Below the pieces are notes generated by a model. That model was not told the DNA's origin. It was given only the letters and a program-made list of their open reading frames with translations, and ran no database searches. From Sphingobacteriales bacterium (lineage in GTDB: Bacteria; Bacteroidota; Bacteroidia; Sphingobacteriales; Sphingobacteriaceae): DNA of 64,000 bases. The DNA lies in the NCBI GenBank assembly GCA_025353765.1, contig JANXOD010000002.1:1-64000 (forward strand), read 5' to 3'. Both the position numbers and the translations under genes were made by a program. How positions within the stretch are numbered: position 1 is the first letter of the stretch; each line of letters opens with the position of its first letter. Shown here piece after piece: positions 30,656 through 41,270 of the stretch.

Positions 30656-31401
30656 TGGCAAACCTTGTAATTGATATTGGCAATAGCCGAATAAAAGTTG
30701 CCATATTTAATGATCGTCAGCTTATTAAACAAGAATCAATTACTAAACTCACCTTAGATTATTTACAGCATCTTTTATCAACCCATCAACTTACAAACAC
30801 CATTGTTTCATCTGTAAAAAGGGACGAGGAATTTGAATTTGAAAACCTCCTGAAACAAGAAACATCTTATTTAAAGTTTAGCACAGCGCTTAAAACATCT
30901 ATCAACAATAAATATAAAGGCATTTATACCTTAGGTTTAGACAGGTTCGCCGGAATAATAGGAGCGCAGACTCTGTTTCCCAACACCAATTGTTTAGTTA
31001 TAGATGCGGGTACTTGCATTACTTACGACGCCTTGGATACACAAAGTATTTATTATGGGGGAAGTATATCTCCGGGCCTGCATATGCGGTTAAATGCGCT
31101 ACATACTTTTACAGGCAAGTTGCCGTTAGTTGATTTAGATGAGCAATTTATTGATTGGGAAGGTTATGATACTCGTTCTTCCATTCTTTCGGGAGTTGTA
31201 AATGGAGCAGTTTCCGAAATAGTGGGATTTATAAAAAAATATAGTTCACGTTATTTAAATCTGCAGATAATTCTCTGCGGTGGCGATGCGAATTTTTTTG
31301 ATACTCGCTTGAAAAATAGCATCTTTGCCCACGCTTTAAAAATCGAACCTCATTTGGTTCTTATCGGATTAAACGAAGTTATACACCAACATAATGATTA
31401 A
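30655..31401 (+). CDS. coaX: Type III pantothenate kinase
   Basis: NLVIDIGNSRIKVAIF...LGLDRFAGIIGA...LVIDAGTCITYDAL...GGSISPGLHMRLNALH; TAATG overlap with purQ. Confidence 0.95.
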   Translation: MANLVIDIGNSRIKVAIFNDRQLIKQESITKLTLDYLQHLLSTHQLTNTIVSSVKRDEEFEFENLLKQETSYLKFSTALKTSINNKYKGIYTLGLDRFAGIIGAQTLFPNTNCLVIDAGTCITYDALDTQSIYYGGSISPGLHMRLNALHTFTGKLPLVDLDEQFIDWEGYDTRSSILSGVVNGAVSEIVGFIKKYSSRYLNLQIILCGGDANFFDTRLKNSIFAHALKIEPHLVLIGLNEVIHQHND

Positions 31402-32701
31402 ATTTTTTAAATATATATTAGCTTGTACATTGTTTTTTACAGTAGTTTCAGCAAGTGCACAAAGCAATTCAACTTCACCTTATTCACAATTTGGATTAGG
31501 AGATTTAAAGGGCTCTTTATTACCTCAAAACAGAGCTATGGGTGGCATCAGTATGGGTTTGCGCAAACCAGGGCCTTATAACAATATCAATCTGGCTAAT
31601 CCGGCATCGTATTCTGCTATCCAATTAACTATTTTTGATATAGGCGCCTATACAGACCTCCGCCAGCTGAGTAAATCTGGGACGTCACAAAATACATTTA
31701 GTTCTACTCTAAGCCATATCACATTTGGTATTCCTGTTAGCAAAAACTCTGCTTTAAGTTTTGGCATACTTCCTTTTAGTAGTTTAGGTTATCAATATAA
31801 AAATTCCTCACAGATTGTGGTTTCACCAACAGAAACAACTCCTGTAAATTATATTTATGCCGGTGATGGAGGATTATCTAAAGCATATTTAGGCTATGGT
31901 TTTAAGGTAGTTCCAAATTTGAGTGCAGGGTTTAATGTATCCTATGTTTTTGGAAATTTGAAAGATAGCCGCTCTGCCGAATTTCCTGAAGAACCGGGAG
32001 CATTAAACTCTCGGACAGAAGAAAGTAAAAGTATTGGCGGCTTAAGTTATGATTATGGATTACAATATGCCGCCAATGTGTCAAAAAACACAAAACTAAT
32101 TATTGGTTATACAGGCAATGCCGGAACTCATTTAAATTTCACTAAAACTGTAGTAACAACCAGATATCAGAAAAATTTCACTTCGGAAGATGAATCAACT
32201 CCGGTTGATACAACTTTCTTTTCTGAAAATGCTAAGGTAAAATTAAGCATGCCAATGACGCATACTTTTGGTTTTGCCTTCGAAAAAACAAACAGCTGGC
32301 TTGTTGGTGCAGATGTATCTTATAGTAATTGGTCCGACTATCGGGAAGATAATGTAAATCCCGGATTAAACAATAGCTATGGAGTAGGAGTGGGCGGACA
32401 ATTTACACCAGATATTACTGCGGTTTCTAATTATTTTAAGCTAGTTGATTATCGTTTTGGATTTAAATATGATAAAACCTATGTTCGCCTGAATAATACG
32501 GATATCAAACAATATGCTATTACATTCGGTTTTGGCTTGCCTTTACAATCTAATCGATCAACAGCATATAAAATAAATGTATCTGCAGAATTAGGACAGC
32601 GAGGGACATTGAGTAATAACCTGATACGTGAACATTATGTTAATATTAACCTTGGTTTTACGCTCAATGACAAATGGTTCGTAAAGCCTAAATTCGATTA
32701 A
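31394..32701 (+). CDS. Outer membrane beta-barrel protein
   Basis: Signal peptide; SPYSQFGLGDLKGSLLPQNRAMGGISMGLRKPGPYNNINLANPASYSA; overlaps coaX by 8 nt. Confidence 0.8.
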   Translation: MIKFFKYILACTLFFTVVSASAQSNSTSPYSQFGLGDLKGSLLPQNRAMGGISMGLRKPGPYNNINLANPASYSAIQLTIFDIGAYTDLRQLSKSGTSQNTFSSTLSHITFGIPVSKNSALSFGILPFSSLGYQYKNSSQIVVSPTETTPVNYIYAGDGGLSKAYLGYGFKVVPNLSAGFNVSYVFGNLKDSRSAEFPEEPGALNSRTEESKSIGGLSYDYGLQYAANVSKNTKLIIGYTGNAGTHLNFTKTVVTTRYQKNFTSEDESTPVDTTFFSENAKVKLSMPMTHTFGFAFEKTNSWLVGADVSYSNWSDYREDNVNPGLNNSYGVGVGGQFTPDITAVSNYFKLVDYRFGFKYDKTYVRLNNTDIKQYAITFGFGLPLQSNRSTAYKINVSAELGQRGTLSNNLIREHYVNINLGFTLNDKWFVKPKFD

Positions 32702-32708
32702 CTAGGTC

Positions 32709-33272
32709 ATGAAACTTTTATCCTGCATTGCTTACGGCTTCTTTTTAGCAGGAATTATAACACTAACTGGTTGTGAAAATGACCTGAAAGATGTAGAACA
32801 AGTTTCCTCCAGAAAATTAAATATTCCGGTTGATAAATCAACCGGTGTTGTTTTGATTTATAGCGACTCTGCTATTGTAAAAGCCAAGTTAATAACTCCA
32901 GAATTGCTTCATTTTAAAATAGCCAAGCCTTATTATGAGATGAAAAAAGGTGTTATGGTTATTTTTTTTGATGCAAAACAGAATGAAACAAACCGGATTA
33001 AAGCCGATTACGCTATACAACGTGAAAATGAAAAGCTAATTGAGTTAAAAAAAAATGTAGTGGCAACCACTGTTAAGGGAGAAACCTTTAAATCAGATGA
33101 ATTAATTTGGGATCAAACTAAAAAACGTTTTTACTCTAATAAATTAGTCAGCATAACTTCTAAAGGAAATATATTATATGGTACAAGCTTTTGGGCTAAT
33201 GAAAATTTCTCTTATTATGAGATTACACAATCTACAGGAGATTTGAGTTTAACAGAAAAACAAGGATTTTAA
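32709..33272 (+). CDS. lptC: LPS export ABC transporter periplasmic protein LptC
   Basis: Lipobox LTGC; KPYYEMKKGVMVIFFDAKQNETNRIKADYAIQRENEKLIELKKNVVATTVKGETFKSDELIWDQTKKRFYSNKLVSI. Confidence 0.9.
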   Translation: MKLLSCIAYGFFLAGIITLTGCENDLKDVEQVSSRKLNIPVDKSTGVVLIYSDSAIVKAKLITPELLHFKIAKPYYEMKKGVMVIFFDAKQNETNRIKADYAIQRENEKLIELKKNVVATTVKGETFKSDELIWDQTKKRFYSNKLVSITSKGNILYGTSFWANENFSYYEITQSTGDLSLTEKQGF

Positions 33273-33406
33273 TAAGCATTAGTACTTTACTATGCAATAA
33301 AGCATAATTTTAAAATTAAAAAACTAAGGATAATAATTTTGTCTTAGTATTTTTTTTAAAAATTGTATCTTGCGCCCTCTTTTGAAATAATATAAAGTTT
33401 GAGTAT

Positions 33407-35518
33407 ATGGGAATAATGAGTTTTTTGCGAAACCGTGCAGGTATTATCATCGTTGGGGTGATTGGTTTTGCAATTGTCGCTTTTTTAGTAAGTGATGCAG
33501 TACGTTTAGGAACTCCTTTTTGGAAAGCACATCAAAATGAAGTGGGAGAAGTTGCAGGTGAGACTATTCCTATACAGGACTTTCAAAGTAAAGTAGAGGT
33601 AAACACCAATAATTTTAAGCAGCAAATGGGTCAGGGTAATTTAAATCCTCAAATGGCAGCTTACGTAATTGAAAATACCTGGAACCAAACAGTATCCCAA
33701 ATACTGATGGATAAGGAAATTAACCGCCTGGGATTACAGGTAAGCAAGAATGAACTTAACGATCTTATTACCGGAAAAAAGCCAGATCCCCAAATTATTC
33801 AAAATTTTGGTGATCCTAAAACAGGTACGATTAATCGTGCGCAACTTAATTCCTTTTTAGAAAAGGTAAGAACTGAAGATCCTTCGAGCCAACTTAGCCA
33901 GCAATGGACTTCTTTTTTATTGAATATTCGTCAGAATCGTTTAACTGAGAAGTATAATAATCTGATTAAAAACAGCATGTATGTAACCTCATTAGAAGCA
34001 CGTGAAGATTATAATCAACGTAATAAACTGGCTAATTTCCAATATGTAACGCTTGATTATGCTTCAATCCCGGATAATCAGATAAAAATCACGGATGAAG
34101 ATTACAAAAAATATTACAACGAGAATAAGTTCAAATTTAAAAATCCGGATGAAAATCGCACGTTTGAATATGTGGTATTTGATGCCAATCCTTCAAAAGC
34201 AGACTCTGCCGATTTAAAAGCCGCCATAACAAAATTAGCTGCGGATTTTAAAGCTAGTAATAATGACTCTTTATTTGTAAGTATAAATTCTGATACAAAA
34301 ACTCCATTAAAATATGTTCATAAAGGGCAATTAGATCCGGCAGTAGATTCTGTAGTATTTAAATCAGAAAAAGGTGCTTTTATAGGCCCGGTATTTAGTA
34401 ATGGAACTTACAAAATGGCCAAAGTATTAGACGTAAAAATGAGTCCGGATTCGGTTAAAGCTAGCCATATTTTAATTAACCCGGCAACAGAAGGGGGTTT
34501 GGATAAAGCAAAAGCAAAAGCAGATTCCATTAAAAACTTGATTCAGAAAGGTGCAAGTTTTGCAGATTTAGCTAAGAAATTTGGTACAGACGGCACGAAA
34601 GATAAAGGTGGTGATTTAGGAATATTTGCACGTGGTTCTATGATACCTGTTTTTGAAGATGCTGTTTTTGATGGTAAAACAGGAGACTTAAAAGTAATTA
34701 CCACACAATATGGTGTACATGTAATTAGAATTGAAGCTCAAAAAGGAGCATCAAAAGTAGCTAAAGTAGCCCTAATTGATAAAGCATTAACCAGTAGCAA
34801 TAAAACGCAGCAAGAGGCCTACGCAAAAGCATCCGCCTTTTTAAGTGTTGCTACTAATGCAAAAGCATTTGATGAAGATGCGAAAAAAATGAATTACACT
34901 AAGCTAATAGCAGAGAATATAACTCCAATGCAGGGCTCAGTGCAAGGTTTAGATAATCCTCGTGAACTTATACGTTGGGCATTTAAAGCAGATGAAGGTG
35001 ATATTTCCAATCAGGTATTTGAAATAGGAACTAAATTCGCCATTGCAAAATTAGTTAGCATTCGTGAAAAAGGAACATTAACCTTAGACCAGGTGAAAAA
35101 ACAAATAGAGCCAATGGTGCGTAATCAGATAAAAGCTAAAATGCAATCAGATAAATTAAATAAAGCTTTATCTGGCTCATCCAATATAGCCCAAGTCGCT
35201 CAAAAGGTAGGTAAAACTGCTACACCTGTACAAAATATAGTTTTTGCTAATCCGGTAATTCCAGGAATTGCGCAAGAAAATAAAGTGGTAGGATCAGTAT
35301 TTGGGTCGCAGCCTGGTAAGCTTTCTAAAGTAATTGAAGGTGATCGTGGTGTCTATGTTTTTGTAGTCAATGGGTTTACAAATCCGGCTCCTTTAACCAA
35401 TGCATTTAAGCAAAAGCAACAAATAGCACAAGGTTTAACACAACGTGCCCCTGGCGAAGCCTTTAAAGCATTGCGTGATAAAGCCGATATCAAAGACAAT
35501 CGGGTAAGGTTTTTTTAA
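33407..35518 (+). CDS. Periplasmic peptidylprolyl isomerase with SurA_N-like domain (PpiD-like)
   Basis: N-terminal TM; parvulin domain KASHILINPA...ADSIKNLIQKGASFADLAKKFGTDGTKDKGGDLGIFARGSMIPVFEDAVF. Confidence 0.92.
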   Translation: MGIMSFLRNRAGIIIVGVIGFAIVAFLVSDAVRLGTPFWKAHQNEVGEVAGETIPIQDFQSKVEVNTNNFKQQMGQGNLNPQMAAYVIENTWNQTVSQILMDKEINRLGLQVSKNELNDLITGKKPDPQIIQNFGDPKTGTINRAQLNSFLEKVRTEDPSSQLSQQWTSFLLNIRQNRLTEKYNNLIKNSMYVTSLEAREDYNQRNKLANFQYVTLDYASIPDNQIKITDEDYKKYYNENKFKFKNPDENRTFEYVVFDANPSKADSADLKAAITKLAADFKASNNDSLFVSINSDTKTPLKYVHKGQLDPAVDSVVFKSEKGAFIGPVFSNGTYKMAKVLDVKMSPDSVKASHILINPATEGGLDKAKAKADSIKNLIQKGASFADLAKKFGTDGTKDKGGDLGIFARGSMIPVFEDAVFDGKTGDLKVITTQYGVHVIRIEAQKGASKVAKVALIDKALTSSNKTQQEAYAKASAFLSVATNAKAFDEDAKKMNYTKLIAENITPMQGSVQGLDNPRELIRWAFKADEGDISNQVFEIGTKFAIAKLVSIREKGTLTLDQVKKQIEPMVRNQIKAKMQSDKLNKALSGSSNIAQVAQKVGKTATPVQNIVFANPVIPGIAQENKVVGSVFGSQPGKLSKVIEGDRGVYVFVVNGFTNPAPLTNAFKQKQQIAQGLTQRAPGEAFKALRDKADIKDNRVRFF

Positions 35519-35540
35519 CAGGTTAATTCCTTAACTTTAT

Positions 35541-35576
35541 ATCCGGAAAAGATAACCTCTTTTCCGGATTTTTTTT
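35541..35576 (+). terminator. Intrinsic terminator after ppiD-like gene
   Basis: ATCCGGAAAAG ataac CTCTTTTCCGGAT TTTTTTT. Confidence 0.85.
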
Positions 35577-35587
35577 GGATGCTAGTT

Positions 35588-36103
35588 ATGGATGTACAGG
35601 AAAATATTATTAATAAAGTAGCTCAAAGTGGATTAATTAGTTTTGATCTGGCTGAATTATATCCTCAGGGAGAACGGGTTCTGTATGATATGAAAGATAA
35701 CCTGTTTCATGGATTGATATTAAAAGAAAAGGATTTTCGCGAATTTGTTAAAGAGCATAATTGGGCTTCGTATACAGATAAACATGTAGCTATTGTATGC
35801 TCAACCGATGCTATTGTTCCAACCTGGGCTTATATGTTGTTGGCAAATAAATTATCTCCATTCGCTAAAACAGTTGTCTTTGGCGATTTAAATATCTTGG
35901 AAACTATATTATTCGAACGTGAAATAGAACACTTGGATATGGAGAAATATAGAGATCAGCGTGTAGTCATCAAAGGCTGTGGCGATATTGCTATTCCTGT
36001 TTCAGCTTATGTACAATTAACTGTAAAATTAACAGGAGTAGTAAAAAGTATCATGTACGGTGAGCCATGTTCTACCGTTCCAATTTATAAGCGTAGAGAT
36101 TAA
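35588..36103 (+). CDS. DUF2480 family protein
   Basis: MDVQENIINKVAQSGLISFDLAELYPQGERVLYDMKDNLFHGLILKEKDFREFVKEH; start moved from 35579 to ATG 35588 (uncertain). Confidence 0.85.
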   Translation: MDVQENIINKVAQSGLISFDLAELYPQGERVLYDMKDNLFHGLILKEKDFREFVKEHNWASYTDKHVAIVCSTDAIVPTWAYMLLANKLSPFAKTVVFGDLNILETILFEREIEHLDMEKYRDQRVVIKGCGDIAIPVSAYVQLTVKLTGVVKSIMYGEPCSTVPIYKRRD

Positions 36104-36130
36104 AGGTTCAATTTTTGCAATATCTATTTT

Positions 36131-36904
36131 ATGAAAATATCAATTTTTACATTTTTCCTTTATATTATTTCTTCTCAGCTTCTGGCTCAGGAACTTCAGA
36201 ATACGAAAGAACCTGTTTTCCAAGTGGGAGAACAATTAAAATATCGTTTGCGATATGGCATCTTCACCGCTGCAGAGGCTAATATTAGAGTGGAGGAAAC
36301 AGATATTAAATTCGATAATCATCCTGTTTTTCATTTAGTTGCCGAAGGACGTACCGCGGGTGCATTTAATATTCTGTACAAAGTGCGTAATCGTTATGAT
36401 TCGTATATTGATAAAACAGATTTAGCACCCTATCTATATACAGAAGATATCCATGAGTCTAAGTATAAACGTACTGACAAAGCTCGTTTTTATCAGGATC
36501 AAAAGAAAATTGTATCTAATAAAGGTACTTTTAAAGGTGATGGACAGACATTTGATGTATTATCTGCCTATTATTTTGCCCGCAGCATAGATATTTCAAA
36601 ACTAAAGCTGGGCGATACATTTAATATGGATTATTTCTTAGATGATGGAGTCTCAAAGCTGCAAGTGAAATATGTGGGTAAAGAAAAGGTTAAAACTGCA
36701 TTAGGATATTTTAACTGTTTAAAATTTAGTCCATCCATACAACCCGGCCGTATTTTTAGAAAGGATAGCAAACTTTATTTATGGATAACCGATGATGGAA
36801 ACCGGATACCTGTAAAAGCCCAGGTAGAGATTTTAGTAGGATCTGTAACCATGGAATTAATTAGTGTAAACGGTTTAAAATTCCCATTACTCGCAAAAAA
36901 TTAA
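36131..36904 (+). CDS. DUF3108 domain-containing protein
   Basis: FQVGEQLKYRLRYGIFTAAEANIRVEE...FDVLSAYYFARSID. Confidence 0.85.
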   Translation: MKISIFTFFLYIISSQLLAQELQNTKEPVFQVGEQLKYRLRYGIFTAAEANIRVEETDIKFDNHPVFHLVAEGRTAGAFNILYKVRNRYDSYIDKTDLAPYLYTEDIHESKYKRTDKARFYQDQKKIVSNKGTFKGDGQTFDVLSAYYFARSIDISKLKLGDTFNMDYFLDDGVSKLQVKYVGKEKVKTALGYFNCLKFSPSIQPGRIFRKDSKLYLWITDDGNRIPVKAQVEILVGSVTMELISVNGLKFPLLAKN

Positions 36905-36909
36905 ATAGA

Positions 36910-37473
36910 ATGATTGAGGTACAGCATACATTGGTGCATGAGGATGTGGTTAAAGAAAATTTTGTATGCAATCTAAATAAATGCAAGGGTGCCTGCTGTA
37001 TTGAAGGAGATTCCGGAGCACCTCTTGAACGTTCTGAATTAGCTGTCCTGAAGGAAGTCTATCCTCATGTTAAACCCTATATGACACAAAAGGGCATTGA
37101 TACCGTAGAGCAGGTTGGGACCCATGTGAAAGATTTTGAAGGAGATTATACTACTCCATGCATAGATACTTACAAAGAGTGTGCTTACGTAACCTTTGAA
37201 AATGGCATCTCCAAATGTGCTATTGAAAAAGCTCACGAAGATGGTAAGATAGCCTGGAAGAAACCCATTTCCTGCCATTTATATCCTATACGCATTACAA
37301 ATTACCCCGAGTTTGATGTGTTGCATTATGATCGTTGGAATATCTGTAGTCCTGCTTGTGCTTTGGGTAATGAGGTTAAAGTTTCTGTTTACGAATTCTT
37401 AAAAGAACCGCTTATTCGCAAATATGGAGCAGAATGGTACCAGGAATTAGAAACTAAGGTCCAGTTTCTCTAA
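36910..37473 (+). CDS. DUF3109 family (YkgJ-like Cys cluster) protein
   Basis: FVCNLNKCKGACCIEGDSGAPLE...CAIEKAHEDGKIAWKKPISCHLYPIR. Confidence 0.88.
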   Translation: MIEVQHTLVHEDVVKENFVCNLNKCKGACCIEGDSGAPLERSELAVLKEVYPHVKPYMTQKGIDTVEQVGTHVKDFEGDYTTPCIDTYKECAYVTFENGISKCAIEKAHEDGKIAWKKPISCHLYPIRITNYPEFDVLHYDRWNICSPACALGNEVKVSVYEFLKEPLIRKYGAEWYQELETKVQFL

Positions 37474-37515
37474 AACAAGTAATTGTTTACATTTGCAACA
37501 ACCTAAAATTAGTAC

Positions 37516-38379
37516 TTGAAAGGAATTATATTAGCAGGCGGTTCTGGCACCAGGTTGCACCCGCTTACTCTGGCCATGAGTAAACAAATGATGCCGGTTT
37601 ATGATAAACCGATGATCTATTATCCATTATCAATTTTGATGCTGGCTGGCATAAATGAAATTCTCATTATTTCTACTCCGCATGATCTCCCGCATTTCGA
37701 AAAATTGCTTGGTAATGGTAGCCAGATAGGATGCAAATTCTCTTATAAAGTTCAGGAAGAGCCAAACGGATTGGCACAGGCATTTGTAATTGGTGCCGAT
37801 TTTATAGGAACAGATAAAGTAGCACTCATATTAGGAGATAATATTTTTTATGGTGATGGATTACCAAGATTACTACAAACTATGGGCGAGCCGGAAGGCG
37901 GTGTTGTTTTTGCCTACCCGGTATCAGATCCTGAACGTTATGGAGTAGTAGAATTTGATGGAGATTATCATGTGCTTTCCATTGAAGAAAAACCCGCTAA
38001 GCCTAAATCAAACTATGCTGTACCGGGGTTATATTTTTATGATAACTCTGTTGTTGAGATCTCCAAAAACATCCAGCCATCGCTACGTGGTGAATATGAA
38101 ATTACAGATGTCAATAAAGAATATTTAAAACAAGGCAAACTAAAGGTTGGAGTACTAAGTCGCGGTACGGCCTGGCTGGATACCGGAACCTTCAACTCTT
38201 TAATGCAGGCCGGACTTTTTGTACAGGTTATTGAAGAACGACAGGGTTTAAAAATCGGCTGTATTGAAGAAGTAGCCTATCGTATGGGGTATATCAATGC
38301 TAAAGAGTTGCGTAAGGTGGCAGAATCTCTTTGTAAAAGCGGCTATGGGCAATATTTGCTGAAATTGATTAAAGAATAG
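37516..38379 (+). CDS. rfbA: Glucose-1-phosphate thymidylyltransferase
   Basis: [39 protein letters not shown]...[15 protein letters not shown] start. Confidence 0.96.
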   Translation: MKGIILAGGSGTRLHPLTLAMSKQMMPVYDKPMIYYPLSILMLAGINEILIISTPHDLPHFEKLLGNGSQIGCKFSYKVQEEPNGLAQAFVIGADFIGTDKVALILGDNIFYGDGLPRLLQTMGEPEGGVVFAYPVSDPERYGVVEFDGDYHVLSIEEKPAKPKSNYAVPGLYFYDNSVVEISKNIQPSLRGEYEITDVNKEYLKQGKLKVGVLSRGTAWLDTGTFNSLMQAGLFVQVIEERQGLKIGCIEEVAYRMGYINAKELRKVAESLCKSGYGQYLLKLIKE

Positions 38380-38533
38380 ATATTTTTCTTTGCCCTAAGA
38401 TTTAACCGCACAAGGCATAAAGAATTAGAAAAAGCTTTAACAGGTGTTTCTTCATGGGCATTTGCAAACCTGCGGAGTATTGTGCGAAATTTTACCCTGC
38501 CATTTCTAAACTTTGGAAGTGCATCAACGTTTC

Positions 38534-40042
38534 TTAATACCGGCCCTGGTTATCTTCTAGATCTTCATCCTCATCGCCAAATTCTGTACTAAACAAGCTA
38601 TTAAACATATCTGCAAAAGCAAATCCATTATCTAAAAATGATTTACTAAGCTGAGAGAACTCTGCCAGGCCATGCAATAAAAATTCCATTAATAACAGGC
38701 TCTGATTTTCACTGAGGCGTTGATGAAATTGCTTTACTATACTCTTTAAACCAGGAATAGAGTTTAAGGTTGTTTTATAATCCTGCTGAGAAAGGTTATC
38801 TAATAAATTTGCAGTATTGCCTGCACCAAACCAGTTCACAGTTTCTAAATAAGGATTTACGCCTTTAGATTTTTTAAGTTTTTCGGGATCGGGAAAATAG
38901 GTGATCATTAAGGTTTTAATGGCTTTTCCTACTAATATGTTGGCTACTGTGGCCGGACCTTCCAATTCTCCTTCATAAACCAATTCAATTTTTCCGGTTA
39001 TAGCCGGGATCACACCCAGAAAATCTGAAATGCGAACGAAAGTTTGTTTTTCATTATTAATCAGCATCCTGCGCTCGGCATTGCTGATCAAATTTTCATA
39101 AGCAGAAATAGTTAAACGGGCAGAAACGCCGGATTTTTTATCAATATATTCTGAGTTTCTGGCTTCAAAAGCGATTTGTTCAACCAGATCTTTTACCAGT
39201 CCGTCGGCTTCTATCTTTTCTTTTTGAGATGGAGTTAAGCGGGCTTCCTGCTGCGTTATTTTTCGTGATATTTCCACACTTCGCGGATAATGTGTTAATA
39301 TCTGGCTTTCAATGCGATCTTTCAAAGGTGTTACAATGGCACCACGATTGGTATAATCCTCCGGATTTGCAGTAAATACAAATTGAATATCCAGCGGTAA
39401 TCTTAATTTAAATCCACGAATTTGAATATCTTTTTCTTGCAAAATGTTGAAGAGTGCAACTTGTATGCGGGCTTGTAAATCTGGCAATTCATTGATCACA
39501 AAAATACCTCGATGTGCCCGGGGAATTAATCCGAAATGAATGACTCGTTCATCCGAGTAAGTAAGTTTCATCGTTGCCGCTTTAATCGGATCAACATCAC
39601 CAATTAAATCAGCAACCGTCACATCAGGAGTGGCCAACTTTTCGGTATAACGTTCGGAGCGATGAAGCCAGGCAATCGGAGTATCATCGCCTTTTATTGA
39701 AAGTATATGATGACCAAACCACGAAATTGGGTTTAAAGGATCTTCAAATAGCTCTGATCCTTCAATATAAGGAACATATTCATCCAATAAATTGATCATT
39801 AAACGGGCGATCCGGGTTTTTGCCTGTCCGCGTAGGCCAAGTAATAAGATATTATGTTGAGATAAAATGGCCGTTTGAAGATCAGGAATGACAGTATCTT
39901 CATAACCAATAATACCTTCAAAACCGGCATCTTTATTTTTTAGTTGCTTAATCAGATTTTCACGCAACTCTTCCTTTACAGATCGTGCCCGGTAACCCGA
40001 TGCTTTTAATTCCTTAAGTGTTTTTATGTTGTTATTGCTCAT
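38534..40042 (-). CDS. MoxR/ChlI-type AAA+ ATPase
   Basis: LLLGLRGQAKTRIARLM (GxxGxAKT Walker A), GIFVINELPDLQARIQVALFNILQEKDIQIRGF, FTANPEDYTNRGAIVTPLKDRI. Confidence 0.9.
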   Translation of the reverse strand: MSNNNIKTLKELKASGYRARSVKEELRENLIKQLKNKDAGFEGIIGYEDTVIPDLQTAILSQHNILLLGLRGQAKTRIARLMINLLDEYVPYIEGSELFEDPLNPISWFGHHILSIKGDDTPIAWLHRSERYTEKLATPDVTVADLIGDVDPIKAATMKLTYSDERVIHFGLIPRAHRGIFVINELPDLQARIQVALFNILQEKDIQIRGFKLRLPLDIQFVFTANPEDYTNRGAIVTPLKDRIESQILTHYPRSVEISRKITQQEARLTPSQKEKIEADGLVKDLVEQIAFEARNSEYIDKKSGVSARLTISAYENLISNAERRMLINNEKQTFVRISDFLGVIPAITGKIELVYEGELEGPATVANILVGKAIKTLMITYFPDPEKLKKSKGVNPYLETVNWFGAGNTANLLDNLSQQDYKTTLNSIPGLKSIVKQFHQRLSENQSLLLMEFLLHGLAEFSQLSKSFLDNGFAFADMFNSLFSTEFGDEDEDLEDNQGRY

Positions 40043-40169
40043 GTTTATTTGTTAGTCCGGAAGTCGGAAAAGTCCGAAAGTCCGCTTTGTTTTTTGTTAG
40101 TATGAAATTGGAGTATAAAACGAATAATCTTCCGGTCTTTTCTGACTTTCCGACTATTAATCTTCCCAA

Positions 40170-41270
40170 CTATCGCACCGTCCTTCTCCTATTCTTAATA
40201 TAATCCTCAAAAATGTATTCTCCTAATCCGTTAAGAGAACTATAAAATGCTTTACCGCCATTAATTTCAGTAAACTGACGAACAAATTGTTGTAAATAGG
40301 GATCTTTAGCAATCATAAAGGTAGTAATCGGAATTCCTAAACGTTTACATTGCGCAGCCATATTTAAGGTTTTACTGACCACTTTACGGTCGAGCCCGAT
40401 GCTGTTTTTATAGTATTTAGTTCCTTCTTTCAAGCAGGTTGGTTTACCATCGGTAATCATAAAGATCTGCTTATTATGGGTTTTACGACGGCGCAATAAA
40501 TCTACCGCTAGTTCTAAACCTGCATAGGTATTGGTATGAAAAGGCCCAACTTGCAGATAAGGAAGATCTTTGATAGAAATAGGCCAGGCATCATTACCAA
40601 AAACCACAATGTCCAAGGTGTCTTTTGGGTATTTAGTACGAATTAACTCAGCTAAAGCCATAGCTACTTTTTTAGCAGGTGTGATCCGGTCTTCGCCATA
40701 TAAGATCATAGAATGTGAAATATCAATCATTAAAACCGTAGATGTAATGGTTTTATAATCTTTTTCTTCCACTTCCAAATCACGTTCGGTCATGGTAAAA
40801 TCAGCAATACCATGATTGATTTGAGCATTATGGATAGAAGCCGTCATATCAATCTGATCCAGGCTATCGCCAAACTGAAACTCTCTGCGATCTGCATTTT
40901 TCTCTTCGCCTAAGCCCGAAATATTGGTGTTATGATTTCCTTCTCCAGATTTTTTTAGCTTCCCAAAAATCTCTTCCAATGCTGATTGGCGAATACTCTG
41001 CTCTGTTTTGGCAGTAATTTTAAAACCTCCAGAATTTTGGTCATCATTACCTAAATAACCTTTCTTTTTCAGGTCATCAATAAAATCCCCCATTCCGTAC
41101 TCATCTGTTGTAAGCTTGTATTGCTTATCTAATTCGTTCATCCAAGCAATTGCTTCATTCGCATCACCTGCTGTGTAATTGAGCAATTCAAGAAATAGTT
41201 TTAGCAGTTCATCAAACCCGCCTTTCGGGAGTTCATTGGGTATAAATTTTGAGAATTCGTGTCCCCGCAT
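40170..41270 (-). CDS. VWA domain-containing protein
   Basis: VLMIDISHSMILYGEDRITPAKKVAMALAELI (MIDAS DxSxS), IFMITDGKPTC. Confidence 0.9.
   Translation of the reverse strand: MRGHEFSKFIPNELPKGGFDELLKLFLELLNYTAGDANEAIAWMNELDKQYKLTTDEYGMGDFIDDLKKKGYLGNDDQNSGGFKITAKTEQSIRQSALEEIFGKLKKSGEGNHNTNISGLGEEKNADRREFQFGDSLDQIDMTASIHNAQINHGIADFTMTERDLEVEEKDYKTITSTVLMIDISHSMILYGEDRITPAKKVAMALAELIRTKYPKDTLDIVVFGNDAWPISIKDLPYLQVGPFHTNTYAGLELAVDLLRRRKTHNKQIFMITDGKPTCLKEGTKYYKNSIGLDRKVVSKTLNMAAQCKRLGIPITTFMIAKDPYLQQFVRQFTEINGGKAFYSSLNGLGEYIFEDYIKNRRRTVR

Noticed and set aside
30655-33272. purQ-coaX-OMP-lptC gene overlaps as something unusual
   Set aside because: Short start/stop overlaps are normal for a translationally coupled operon.
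38534-41270. MoxR/VWA pair as a defence system (ternary or VWA-ATPase type)
   Set aside because: No effector, nuclease or kinase partner is adjacent and the surroundings are housekeeping genes.
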